Notes under the pieces: generated by a model
The model's database searches: none
What the model was told of the DNA's origin: nothing
Seen by the model: the letters and a program-made list of their open reading frames with translations, nothing else
Shown here: one piece after another, positions 8,334 to 16,925 of the stretch
How the letters are laid out: the number at the start of each line of letters is the position of its first letter
How positions within the stretch are numbered: the stretch's first letter is position 1
From: Bacillota bacterium
GTDB taxonomy: Bacteria; Bacillota; Dethiobacteria; Dethiobacterales; Dethiobacteraceae
Length of the DNA: 33,229 nucleotides
Reading direction: 5' to 3'
NCBI GenBank assembly: GCA_012522335.1
Contig: JAAYKP010000061.1
Span: 1-33,229 of the forward strand
Program-made: the position numbers and the translations under genes

Positions 8334-8690
8334 CTAAGCCGGGAAATCGCCGGAAACTTTTGGCGCATGAGCCCATAAGCGTTCCAGATTGTAGAAATCA
8401 CGTTGTTCAGGTTGGAAGATATGAACCACGACTGAACCATAGTCTAAAAGGACCCACAGACCTTCCTCGTAGCCTTCTTTATGTAACAAAGCATATCCTG
8501 CCTCTTTTAGCTTTTCCATAATACTATCAGCAATGGCATGAACCTGGATTTTTGTCATGCCGGTGGCAATAATAAAATAATCGGCAACAAGAGATACTTT
8601 GCCAATCTCTAAAACAGTTAGATCCTTGGCTTTCTTCTCCTCTGCCGCGTCCACTATCAGTTTGACCCCTCTGTGGAGATCCTGCTTCAA
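8334..8690 (-). CDS. rsfS: Ribosomal silencing factor RsfS (YbeB/Iojap)
   Basis: RsfS binds ribosomal protein L14 on the 50S subunit and blocks joining with 30S, lowering translation in poor conditions. The 118 residues cover the whole family domain, including the conserved ADYFIIATG segment and the GYEEGLWVLLDYGSVVVHIF stretch, followed by the C-terminal REFYNLERLW-type motif (here RDFYNLERLW). The start is TTG with AGGGAGGGG upstream, and its initiation region is nearly the same as that of the following ferritin-like gene. It is the third gene of the yqeK-LCP-rsfS set, a common arrangement in Firmicutes. Confidence 0.95.
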   Translation of the reverse strand: MKQDLHRGVKLIVDAAEEKKAKDLTVLEIGKVSLVADYFIIATGMTKIQVHAIADSIMEKLKEAGYALLHKEGYEEGLWVLLDYGSVVVHIFQPEQRDFYNLERLWAHAPKVSGDFPA

Positions 8691-8702
8691 TAAAACCCCT
8701 CC

Positions 8703-9824
8703 CTATTCACTACTCTTATAGTTTTTCCCCACTATGACTGTTACTAATACTTCCGCATCACTAACTTCTTCTTTAATTAACTGCGCATTTGGAATCAGAA
8801 CAGCCACTTCCTTGGCCGGTTCCATATCATTAGTGCGGCAAATAACCTGAGAGCGTTCATAGGCAAAGTTATCGGCATTGGTAACCCGTGTTACCGTAAA
8901 ACCTTCCTGGCGCAGTATTTGTGCCACTTGATTAGCCAAGCCCGTGATGCCGCAGCCATTGAGCACTTCCACCGTGATCTGCTCGCGCGGCATTTGCGGA
9001 CTGGCGCTATCCAGCCACTCTATCAGTGCAGGAACACTCTCGGCATCGACATGCCAGTAATTTCCTCCGGTAGAAACTGCCACACTACCCGGCAGGGAAT
9101 AGATTTTTACCGTTTCACTAAATTTTGCTTTAGCAAACGATTTACTTAACTTCAGCAGATTACGCCAGGTTAAACTGCTTCTCACTAGGGGGGAAACATG
9201 CCGCAGGCGTAATATTTCCTGCAAAAAATTACCTTGTATAATGTGGTCCGCAAGGGCAGTTAACACTTGACGGCGGCGCTCTGTTTGCTGTGGTGCCGAC
9301 AGTTCAGCGTCATAAATGTAGTCAAGTACATCCAGAGTTTTAGTTTCTGCAGTAGTTAGCTTGAGGGCAGCTGTTACCTCTGGTAGTTGATCCTCCTTAA
9401 TCTCCACAAAAGCATGAATATCTGTCTGCAGTAAGTCTGCAGCAGATGTAACTAAAAATTCTCGCCCGTCCAGCTGATAAGCAGTTTCTACCAGCGTCTC
9501 CTTTTCGCTGCTGCTGTTTAATAAAGTCTCAGGAGGGATGTGCACAGCATGCACTGCCTGCCGGTCAGGATGAAGTGAAAACAGATACATGGTAGTAACT
9601 TGCTCTTCGTTAAGTGTATATAGTAAAAAATGCTGAGGCTTGCCCCTGCCGGCTCTGGGCAGACTTTTAGCCCAGTCTGAACGATCCTGCAGCTCCTGTA
9701 AGCTGCCTAAGAAACGTGCTGTAAAAAACAGCAGCAGGATAAAAGCACTGACAGCCAACAGAAACAGGAGACGGCCTTTTTTGAGACGACGGCGTTTAGT
9801 TTTCACTCTATAGTAAGCAGGCAC
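8703..9824 (-). CDS. LytR-CpsA-Psr (LCP)-like membrane protein with LytR_C domain
   Basis: LCP proteins transfer wall polymers such as teichoic acids or glycans onto peptidoglycan outside the membrane. The 373-residue protein has a basic N-terminus, one membrane helix (about 18-38) and an external region. The first part (about 60-260) resembles the LCP fold, including a strand-turn region MYLFSLHPDRQAVHAV. The conserved PRDT motif that holds a catalytic arginine reads PPET (97-100), so the usual activity may be lost or changed. A LytR_C domain (VEVLNGCGITGLANQVA, about 282-373) completes it. The start is GTG with AGAGGGGTG upstream. It lies 16 bases after yqeK and 12 before rsfS, so the three genes form one operon. 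Confidence 0.75.
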   Translation of the reverse strand: MPAYYRVKTKRRRLKKGRLLFLLAVSAFILLLFFTARFLGSLQELQDRSDWAKSLPRAGRGKPQHFLLYTLNEEQVTTMYLFSLHPDRQAVHAVHIPPETLLNSSSEKETLVETAYQLDGREFLVTSAADLLQTDIHAFVEIKEDQLPEVTAALKLTTAETKTLDVLDYIYDAELSAPQQTERRRQVLTALADHIIQGNFLQEILRLRHVSPLVRSSLTWRNLLKLSKSFAKAKFSETVKIYSLPGSVAVSTGGNYWHVDAESVPALIEWLDSASPQMPREQITVEVLNGCGITGLANQVAQILRQEGFTVTRVTNADNFAYERSQVICRTNDMEPAKEVAVLIPNAQLIKEEVSDAEVLVTVIVGKNYKSSE

Positions 9825-9840
9825 TCTAACACCCCTCTCA

Positions 9841-10395
9841 CTAACTTACTAACCAGTTCCAAAAAGCAAGCGCCTGCGGATGAATTGTCTGACGTTTCTC
9901 CAGCAGATAGCGCAGAGAATTGGCTGAGGCTTGGGTTAAGGCCTGCCGGAAATCTGTGCGAGCTAAGCGCCGCAGCTCATCTACGCCAGGATAACAGCGA
10001 TTCGGTTCAATTTTATCAGCCAGGTAAACCAACTGTTCCAAAGTGGTCATCCCGGGCTCACCTAAAGTATGTTTGCGAATAGCTGCCAATATTTCCTCAT
10101 CTGTAATCCCCCACCCTTTTACCACAAGTGCGCCTACGGGTGCGTGCAGAATAACCGGTGCCTGCCGGGCATACAAATCTACTTCAAGCTGATGTTGGGC
10201 AGCAAAGGCTAATAACTGCTCTGCCGGCCACTCCCGGGCACAGTCATGCAGCCAACCGGCCAAACGGGCTTGCTGAGGATCACAATCAAGCTGAACTGCT
10301 AGTTCAGCCGCTGTTTGTGCCACCCCTGTACAATGGGCATAAAGGGCGGGCGAAAGTATTTCTTTAAGCTGCTGCAGCAAATTATGCTCGGACAT
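9841..10395 (-). CDS. yqeK: YqeK, HD-domain dinucleoside tetraphosphate hydrolase
   Basis: YqeK family enzymes symmetrically hydrolyse diadenosine tetraphosphate, a stress nucleotide, to two ADP. The 184 residues carry the HD-domain metal ligands: His in YAHCTGVA (about 22), the LHDCAREW pair (about 49-50), His in VILHAPVGA and Asp in YLADKIEPNR. The ATG at 10395 has a weak GGTGA ribosome site. In most Firmicutes yqeK directly follows nadD; here an RRM gene with its own terminator lies between them. It leads the yqeK-LCP-rsfS operon. I see no convincing promoter in the 90 bases before it. Confidence 0.93.
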   Translation of the reverse strand: MSEHNLLQQLKEILSPALYAHCTGVAQTAAELAVQLDCDPQQARLAGWLHDCAREWPAEQLLAFAAQHQLEVDLYARQAPVILHAPVGALVVKGWGITDEEILAAIRKHTLGEPGMTTLEQLVYLADKIEPNRCYPGVDELRRLARTDFRQALTQASANSLRYLLEKRQTIHPQALAFWNWLVS

Positions 10396-10486
10396 CTCAT
10401 CACCACTGAGCTATATTCGTTAAAAAGGTAAGCTTTTCCTGCCTACTGAGCGGCTAACAACCAAATTACTATCTAAACGACCCAGC

Positions 10487-10510
10487 AAAAAAGGCAACTG
10501 ACGTTGCCTT
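10487..10510 (-). terminator. Terminator after the RRM gene
   Basis: On minus, AAGGCAAC-GTCA-GTTGCCTT is an 8-base stem followed by a run of six T, located 18 bases after the RRM stop codon. It separates the obgE-nadD-RRM unit from yqeK. Confidence 0.88.
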
Positions 10511-10527
10511 AGTGCGCGTTCATTATG

Positions 10528-10779
10528 TTAGTATTCAGGACGAGGTTTAGCCTCATTAATAACCAACTTTCTGCCGTCCAGCTCGCTGCCGTTCATTTCA
10601 ATTATGCGCTCTGCATCTTCTTCGGCTACTTCCACAAAACCGTATCCTTTTGAGCGGCCAGTAGCACGTTCCGTTATGATACGGGCATTGTAAACCTGCC
10701 CCTGTTCACTAAAGAATTCCTTCAACTGGTCCTCTGTGGTTGACCAGGGAATATTGCCGACATAAATGGTTTTTACCAC
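10528..10779 (-). CDS. Small RNA-binding protein with a single RRM domain
   Basis: The 83 residues are almost entirely one RNA-recognition motif. RNP2 is TIYVGNI (4-10) and RNP1 is KGYGFVEV (44-51), with the aromatic residues that stack on RNA bases in place. A short basic tail (NEAKPRPEY) follows. Such small bacterial RRM proteins are single-stranded RNA binders, often cold-induced in cyanobacteria; their targets in Firmicutes are largely unknown. The start is GTG with GAGGTGA about ten bases upstream. It sits 63 bases after nadD and ends at a strong terminator. Confidence 0.93.
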   Translation of the reverse strand: MVKTIYVGNIPWSTTEDQLKEFFSEQGQVYNARIITERATGRSKGYGFVEVAEEDAERIIEMNGSELDGRKLVINEAKPRPEY

Positions 10780-10842
10780 GCTCGTGCTTCACCTCACTTT
10801 CAGGCTTTATCTGTAGTATCTGAAAAATTGCTTGATTTATAC

Positions 10843-11490
10843 TTACTCCCGTGCATGACGATAAAGACCGTTTTTATAGATATATTGTGTTACTGCATCA
10901 GGAGTTAGATAGCGGATCGGTTTCCCCGCAACAACACGTTGACGAATCAGGGTTGAAGAAATCTGCATGGCCGGTATTTCCAGAACTTCAATGCGGGATA
11001 AAGCCTGCGGGCAAACTTTACCTATAGTTTCTTCTATGTTTAAATTGTAACCGGGCCTGGTTACAGCTATAAAGTGGCAGAGTGAAAATAACTCCCCGTA
11101 GTCTTTCCAGGATAAAATATCCATGATGGCATCAGCCCCGGTGATAAAATAAATCTCGGCTTTACCCTGATAATAATTATTAAAAAACCGCAGTGTGTCA
11201 ATGGTATATGTTAGTTCATATGCCCGGTCTATTTCTACTCTGGAAACAGTAAAATAAGGATTATTAATAGTTGCCAAAACCGTCATTAAATAACGATGTT
11301 CAGGATCTGTAACTTTACGCTTTGCTTTATGTGGCGGGTAACCGGTAGGTACAAAAATAACTTTATCTAATTCATATTGAATCCGTACTTCCTCCGCAAT
11401 AACTAAATGCCCCAAATGAATAGGATCAAAGGTTCCCCCCATAATTCCCACACAAAGCCCGTCCCTGCACTCTGGTAACTGTAGTGTCAT
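10843..11490 (-). CDS. nadD: Nicotinate-nucleotide adenylyltransferase
   Basis: NadD transfers AMP from ATP to nicotinate mononucleotide to make deamido-NAD, late in NAD synthesis. The nucleotidyltransferase signature GIMGGTFDPIHLGHL near the N-terminus and ISSTLIRQR near the C-terminus are both intact. The reading frame is open back to 11541, overlapping obgE, but a GGGGTG site six bases before the ATG at 11490 favours a 216-residue protein, normal for the family. The ATG at 11514, which overlaps the obgE stop, is the alternative. It follows obgE by 16 bases and is surely cotranscribed. Confidence 0.94.
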   Translation of the reverse strand: MTLQLPECRDGLCVGIMGGTFDPIHLGHLVIAEEVRIQYELDKVIFVPTGYPPHKAKRKVTDPEHRYLMTVLATINNPYFTVSRVEIDRAYELTYTIDTLRFFNNYYQGKAEIYFITGADAIMDILSWKDYGELFSLCHFIAVTRPGYNLNIEETIGKVCPQALSRIEVLEIPAMQISSTLIRQRVVAGKPIRYLTPDAVTQYIYKNGLYRHARE

Positions 11491-11506
11491 TGTCCCCACC
11501 CCGTTA

Positions 11507-12805
<1,299 letters not shown>

Positions 12806-12822
12806 TTATAATTCTCTCTGCC

Positions 12823-13356
12823 TTATTTTTCTCCCGTCGAATCGCGCTTATCCAAAAGTAAAATATACTCACCATTTTCCTGGTCCCATACTGCCTGTAA
12901 ATTATGGCGCGCAGCAGCTAATAAAGCCTGCTGCCAATCTACAGTCAACTCTTCCAGCAGGCTTAAGCGCATTTGTGACTGCTTGTCCCCCTCAAGGTAA
13001 AGACAAACAGTATAATCTTTTATTTTTGGCAGACAGGATAAAATCGCCGTTAAGATCTCCGGTAAAGCCTGCAGTGTCGCGGGTGATAAAAGCGGCAGCT
13101 TACCCTTAACCTGTAAAATATAATTACCCGTTAGCTTTTGCAAAAAACTTTCCAGTACTATTAAGGCAAAGCGGCTGTCGCCGCAGTTGATAAAATGACC
13201 GAATTGCTGTACCTCCGCACTGGCTTGTTGTATAAAGGCCAGTAAACGTTCCGTTTTATGTAACTGTGCCAGTCCACCCGCTACCTGCAGAATATTGAGA
13301 AAATCATGACGATAATGCCGCACAAGCTTATCCATGGCTTCCATTACATCATTCAT
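12823..13356 (-). CDS. spo0B: Spo0B-like sporulation phosphotransferase
   Basis: Spo0B relays phosphate from Spo0F to Spo0A in the Bacillus sporulation phosphorelay. The N-terminus has the Spo0B-type helical hairpin with the phospho-accepting histidine in YRHDFLNILQVAGGLAQL. The rest is a degenerate kinase-like C-terminal domain without clear ATP-binding motifs, as expected. The protein has 177 residues from the ATG at 13356, which has AGGGTG six bases upstream; a GTG at 13365 is the alternative. Position is as in Bacillus, after rpmA and before obg. Most Clostridia are thought to phosphorylate Spo0A directly, so the actual partner here is uncertain. Confidence 0.82.
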   Translation of the reverse strand: MNDVMEAMDKLVRHYRHDFLNILQVAGGLAQLHKTERLLAFIQQASAEVQQFGHFINCGDSRFALIVLESFLQKLTGNYILQVKGKLPLLSPATLQALPEILTAILSCLPKIKDYTVCLYLEGDKQSQMRLSLLEELTVDWQQALLAAARHNLQAVWDQENGEYILLLDKRDSTGEK

Positions 13357-13477
13357 GACTATCACCCTGTTCAGATAACATCCTGGTATAATTCGGGGAG
13401 GACATGATAAAATCCTTTATTTCCAAGGAAAAAGCCTGTGCTTTCAGTTTTTTACAACATCCTGCGGATAGGAAAGA

Positions 13478-13504
13478 ATAAACCGGAGTGAGACTCCGGT
13501 TTAT
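13478..13504 (-). terminator. Hairpin terminator after rpmA
   Basis: A 12-base perfect stem with a 3-base loop (ATAAACCGGAGT/ACTCCGGTTTAT) begins 11 bases after the rpmA stop. On minus it is followed by an imperfect T-rich tail (TCTTT). It probably reduces read-through from the ribosomal-protein unit into spo0B. Confidence 0.7.
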
Positions 13505-13514
13505 GGTTTCTCCT

Positions 13515-13802
13515 TTAAACAGCTTCACCATTTGCGTAAACGCTGACCTGTTTTTTGTCACGACCTTTACGTTCAAAGGCCACCACACCATCTATCAGAG
13601 CAAACAGGGTGTCATCTTTACCTCTGCCTACATTGACGCCGGGATGAATTTTGGTGCCGCGCTGGCGCACTAAAATGCTGCCGGCTGAAACGGTTTGCCC
13701 TGCGGCTCGCTTAACTCCTAAATATTTGGGTTTGCTGTCACGACCGTTACGGGAACTCCCCACACCTTTTTTATGTGCAAATAATTGCAGATTCATCAAC
13801 AT
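13515..13802 (-). CDS. rpmA: 50S ribosomal protein L27 with cleavable N-terminus
   Basis: L27 sits near the peptidyl-transferase centre, where its N-terminus contacts tRNA ends. The 95 residues include the conserved [15 protein letters not shown] and [21 protein letters not shown] segments. The chain starts with an extra MLMNLQLF before AHKKG. This LQLF|A junction is the cleavage signature for the protease Prp, whose gene is immediately upstream. The ATG at 13802 lies downstream of AGGAGGTG, which overlaps the prp stop codon; the spacing of about ten bases is slightly long. Confidence 0.97.
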   Translation of the reverse strand: MLMNLQLFAHKKGVGSSRNGRDSKPKYLGVKRAAGQTVSAGSILVRQRGTKIHPGVNVGRGKDDTLFALIDGVVAFERKGRDKKQVSVYANGEAV

Positions 13803-13818
13803 CTTCAGAGTTCACCTC

Positions 13819-14142
13819 CTATTCTTCGCTCACTTGCAAAAAGCCCGGATAACTTCTATCGATCTCAGTTAAACCTACCAGCGTACTCTCCGCTAATAGT
13901 GACACCTTTTCCTGTACCGCCGGAGCTAAACCGGAGGGAATGGTGAGGCTGAAGTAGCCATCACGGATCTCCGCTGTCACGTCCAACCGCAGCAGACGCT
14001 GCAGGCTAAAAAGATATGTCTGGACCAGGGCAGAAACGGCTGCACAGATAATATCTTTTCCGTGTGGTGCGCTGCCGGCATGACCGCTGACAACTAATTT
14101 CGTCACCTGCCCGGCCACCCGTTTAATGCGCACATTAATCAT
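13819..14142 (-). CDS. prp: Ribosomal-processing cysteine protease Prp
   Basis: Prp removes the N-terminal extension of ribosomal protein L27, an essential maturation step shown in Staphylococcus aureus. The 107 residues hold the conserved catalytic pair: His21 in SGHAGSA and Cys33 in DIICAAVSALVQT. It lies between rplU and rpmA, two bases after the former and 16 before the latter, exactly as in other Firmicutes, and its substrate is encoded next door. Confidence 0.95.
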   Translation of the reverse strand: MINVRIKRVAGQVTKLVVSGHAGSAPHGKDIICAAVSALVQTYLFSLQRLLRLDVTAEIRDGYFSLTIPSGLAPAVQEKVSLLAESTLVGLTEIDRSYPGFLQVSEE

Positions 14143-14144
14143 GG

Positions 14145-14456
14145 CTACGCCTCGATTTGCTCAATTAGTACCCGGGTATAGGGCTGGCGGTGACCCTGTT
14201 TACGCCGATAATTCTTTTTGGCTTTATACTTGAAAACAACAATTTTTTTGCCTTTGCCATGTTCTAACACTTTGCCCCGCACTTTAACATCCGTTAAATA
14301 CGGTTGTCCTACCTGGAGCTTGTCATCTTTTTTCAGAGCTAAAACATGCTCAAAATCTACTTCTGCACCTGCTTCTCCCTCGAGGCGCTCTACATCGATG
14401 ATAGAACCTTCCTCGACGCGGTACTGTTTACCGCCTGTTTCAATAATTGCGTACAT
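14145..14456 (-). CDS. rplU: 50S ribosomal protein L21
   Basis: L21 binds 23S rRNA in the large subunit. The 103 residues begin [17 protein letters not shown] and contain the C-terminal [19 protein letters not shown] basic signature; both are typical. The ATG has AAGGTGAT upstream. It heads the rplU-prp-rpmA operon, with its own promoter and a leader likely to fold. Confidence 0.97.
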   Translation of the reverse strand: MYAIIETGGKQYRVEEGSIIDVERLEGEAGAEVDFEHVLALKKDDKLQVGQPYLTDVKVRGKVLEHGKGKKIVVFKYKAKKNYRRKQGHRQPYTRVLIEQIEA

Positions 14457-14540
14457 GAAAATTTATCACCTTCCTGTCAAGACTCGCCGGCAGAGGTACC
14501 TTACGGTTTACAACCTTTACCGAGCGGTTACGATGGCCGC
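14457..14540 (-). promoter_or_regulatory. Candidate L21 leader RNA
   Basis: About 80 transcribed bases precede rplU. On minus they can form GCGG/CCGC around CATCGTAA and CGG...CCG around a GGTT/AACC core. Firmicutes rplU operons commonly carry an L21 leader that mediates autoregulation, and position and length fit. I have not matched the known consensus base by base. Confidence 0.42.
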
Positions 14541-14546
14541 CTAGTT

Positions 14547-14576
14547 ATTCTAGCACAGCAGTATGCCCTTTGTCAA
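14547..14576 (-). promoter_or_regulatory. rplU operon promoter
   Basis: On minus TTGACA (14571-14576) and TAGAAT (14547-14552) are 18 bases apart, with TG one base before the -10 box. The TGA stop codon of rng lies inside the -35 box. Confidence 0.8.
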
Positions 14577-16255
14577 TTCGTAACAACTTTCGCCCGGGCA
14601 AAAGTTTTTGTAACCTCTAATATCTCCACACTTATTTCTTCGCCAACATAGGCGCCGCCCGCCTGGACATCAATGATAAAACCGTTGAGGCGTGCGATAC
14701 CATCATAAGGGTTATTGGTATGGGGCTCCTCGACCTTTACCTGGTGAATTTCCCCGACAGCAACGGGAAAGGCCTGTACTCGCACTTCTGCCTGGCTGCC
14801 AACTGCCAGGATTTTATATTTTTCTACATGAATTGTGTCACTGCCGCGAATATAGATAATCTTGCCGGTATCCTCTTCTAATTTACGCAGATAGGAACCG
14901 TTAGGACCAATCAGGAGTCCTGCTACACTTTGGTGCAGCTCAACCAAAATTGCTTCGGCGTCAAGGCCCGCCAGGAAACTGCGCAGCTGTCGTTCTGTGC
15001 GGGCACTGATCACATCGGCAGCTAAAACTTTACCGCGACCGCTGCAGTAAGGACAACTCTGCTGCAGAACCGCATCGAGACCTTGGCGGGCCTTTTTACG
15101 CGTCATTTCCACCAGTCCCAGACCGGTCATGCCCACAACATGGGATTTGGTCCTGTCTTGTTTTATTTTTTCAGAGAGCAGAGCTAGGACCTGCTGGCTG
15201 TCTTCCTCCCTATCCATATCTATAAAATCAATAATAATGATGCCGCCAATGTCACGCAGGCGGATCTGGCGGACGATCTCTTCCGCAGCCTGCAGATTTG
15301 TTTTCAGCACCGTATCAGCCAGATTTGTTTTTCCGATATATTTACCCGTATTAACATCAATAACAGTGAGAGCTTCAGTATGATCAAAAACTAAATAACC
15401 GCCGCAGCTTAACCAAACTGTTCGCGACAGTGCTTTTTCTATTTCGGCTTCGATGCCGTAAACATCAAAGATAGGGGCTTCCCCCTGATAAAGCTGTACC
15501 CGCTCCCTTAATTGGGGACCAATAACATCCAGTGTTTCCAGGATTTTTTCATATTCATAGCGCGTATCTATCAGCAGCTGATCAATTTGATCGGTAAAAA
15601 GATCACGCAGTATACGGTAAATTAGATCCAGATCCTGGTATATCAGGGCAGGCGCTGATTTCTGCAGGTAGCGTTTTTGCGTTCGCTCCCAGAGTGACAG
15701 CAAAAAAGTCAAATCCTGCTGAAAGGCAGACGCATCCTCACCTTCGGCTACTGTCCGCACAATCAACCCCATATCCTCCGGGCGCAGCTGGGAAGCCAGC
15801 TGGCGCAGCCTTTCCCGTTCAGCAGCATCTTCAATCCGCCGCGAGACACCGGTATAGTCTGCCCAGGGTATGAGCACCAGGTGACGCCCAGGAAGGGTAA
15901 TCTGCCTCGTCAAACGTGCTCCCTTGCTGCCAAATGGCTCTTTGATCACCTGCACCATAATCTCTTCACCCGGCCGCAGGAGCTGTTCAATAGTTTTTTT
16001 GCCTTTACCTTTATCTGTTTCCTCGTTGTTCAGCTGGGCATCATCTACATACAGAAAGGCATTACGCTCCAAACCAATATCGACAAAGGCAGCCTGCATA
16101 CCCGGTAAAACATTAGCCACTACGCCCTTGTAAATGTTGCCTACCACCCGCTGGTAGACAGGACGTTCCAGGTAAATTTCCACCAGTTTATTATCTTCCA
16201 GCACTGCCACCCGGGTTTGTTTATTATCGCAGTTGATAATAATCTTTTTCTGCAT
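14573..16255 (-). CDS. rng: Ribonuclease G/E family endoribonuclease
   Basis: RNase E/G enzymes cut single-stranded RNA in rRNA maturation and mRNA decay. The 560 residues contain an S1-like RNA-binding domain early on (YKGVVANVLPGMQAAFVDIG). The DNase-I-like catalytic part has metal-binding aspartates in VIDVNTGKY (about 300) and IIIIDFIDMDREED. The Zn-link CPYCSGRG (about 400) joins subunits. The long C-terminal scaffold of E. coli RNase E is absent. GAGGTG lies seven bases before the ATG at 16255, which I prefer to the ATG at 16276. It overlaps the end of the preceding TIGR03936 gene by 32 bases, indicating translational coupling. Confidence 0.95.
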   Translation of the reverse strand: MQKKIIINCDNKQTRVAVLEDNKLVEIYLERPVYQRVVGNIYKGVVANVLPGMQAAFVDIGLERNAFLYVDDAQLNNEETDKGKGKKTIEQLLRPGEEIMVQVIKEPFGSKGARLTRQITLPGRHLVLIPWADYTGVSRRIEDAAERERLRQLASQLRPEDMGLIVRTVAEGEDASAFQQDLTFLLSLWERTQKRYLQKSAPALIYQDLDLIYRILRDLFTDQIDQLLIDTRYEYEKILETLDVIGPQLRERVQLYQGEAPIFDVYGIEAEIEKALSRTVWLSCGGYLVFDHTEALTVIDVNTGKYIGKTNLADTVLKTNLQAAEEIVRQIRLRDIGGIIIIDFIDMDREEDSQQVLALLSEKIKQDRTKSHVVGMTGLGLVEMTRKKARQGLDAVLQQSCPYCSGRGKVLAADVISARTERQLRSFLAGLDAEAILVELHQSVAGLLIGPNGSYLRKLEEDTGKIIYIRGSDTIHVEKYKILAVGSQAEVRVQAFPVAVGEIHQVKVEEPHTNNPYDGIARLNGFIIDVQAGGAYVGEEISVEILEVTKTFARAKVVTN

Positions 16256-16925
16256 TAACAGACACCTCTTTTTCATTTAACAACACAGCAAGCGGTGACT
16301 GTAAAAACCCATTAATTTGTAATAGCGTTTCTATACACCGCACATTACTATGTGCCTGTAAACCTAATAATTCTAAAACTTCGCGGGGTTTGGCACTGCC
16401 CGCATTTCCCGCCGCCAGCAGCATCTCCAGACTGTCTGCCGCAGCTATTTCCAGCCGGTAAATATACGGTCTCAAATTGATTGTTTTCACGCCTTTTTTA
16501 CGCTGCCGCTGTACAGGCAGTTCTGCGGCTTGTAATAGCTGCTCCAAACTCGTTTGTACAGCAGCGGCTGACTCGATCGTTACCTGCCAGCGTTGTGCGC
16601 CGACCATGGCCATCAGTGTTTTCGCCGCGGCAGGAACAGGGCGCCAACCTTTGATCTGCAGCCCTTGGGGCAGCACACTCTGCAATTTGTCTATCTCTAC
16701 GTCAGTAATTTTTTGAGCGAAGTGAATATCTGTATATTCAGCCTCACTGGTCACACCTACCGGCAGCGCCGCCGCAAATGAGATTTTGGGATGAGGATTA
16801 AAGCCCTGACTATACTGCACCGGCAGACAAGCACGACGAAGAGCCCGCTGCCATAACCTCAGCAAATCCAGATGTGATAAAAACTGTAACGGCTGATCTT
16901 TCGCAAATTTAATCCATATCCGCAC
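16224..16925 (-). CDS. TIGR03936 family protein, radical-SAM-linked, unknown function
   Basis: This family (DUF2344) nearly always accompanies the TIGR03960 radical SAM protein, either as a neighbour or fused to it. The N-terminus WIKFAKDQPLQFLSHLDLLRLWQRALRRA and the NPHPKISFAAALPVGVTSEAEY motif are diagnostic. No catalytic residues are known and the function is unknown. The frame extends back to 16991, inside the upstream gene. A GTG at 16925 has AGGAG nine bases upstream and gives 233 residues; GTG at 16931 is the alternative. It overlaps the TIGR03960 stop region and the rng start, so the three are made together. Confidence 0.88.
   Translation of the reverse strand: MRIWIKFAKDQPLQFLSHLDLLRLWQRALRRACLPVQYSQGFNPHPKISFAAALPVGVTSEAEYTDIHFAQKITDVEIDKLQSVLPQGLQIKGWRPVPAAAKTLMAMVGAQRWQVTIESAAAVQTSLEQLLQAAELPVQRQRKKGVKTINLRPYIYRLEIAAADSLEMLLAAGNAGSAKPREVLELLGLQAHSNVRCIETLLQINGFLQSPLAVLLNEKEVSVNAEKDYYQLR

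Noticed and set aside
13349-13591. 80-codon minus-strand open frame between spo0B and rpmA
   Set aside because: It overlaps both genes and includes the terminator hairpin; the protein resembles nothing and lacks a ribosome site.
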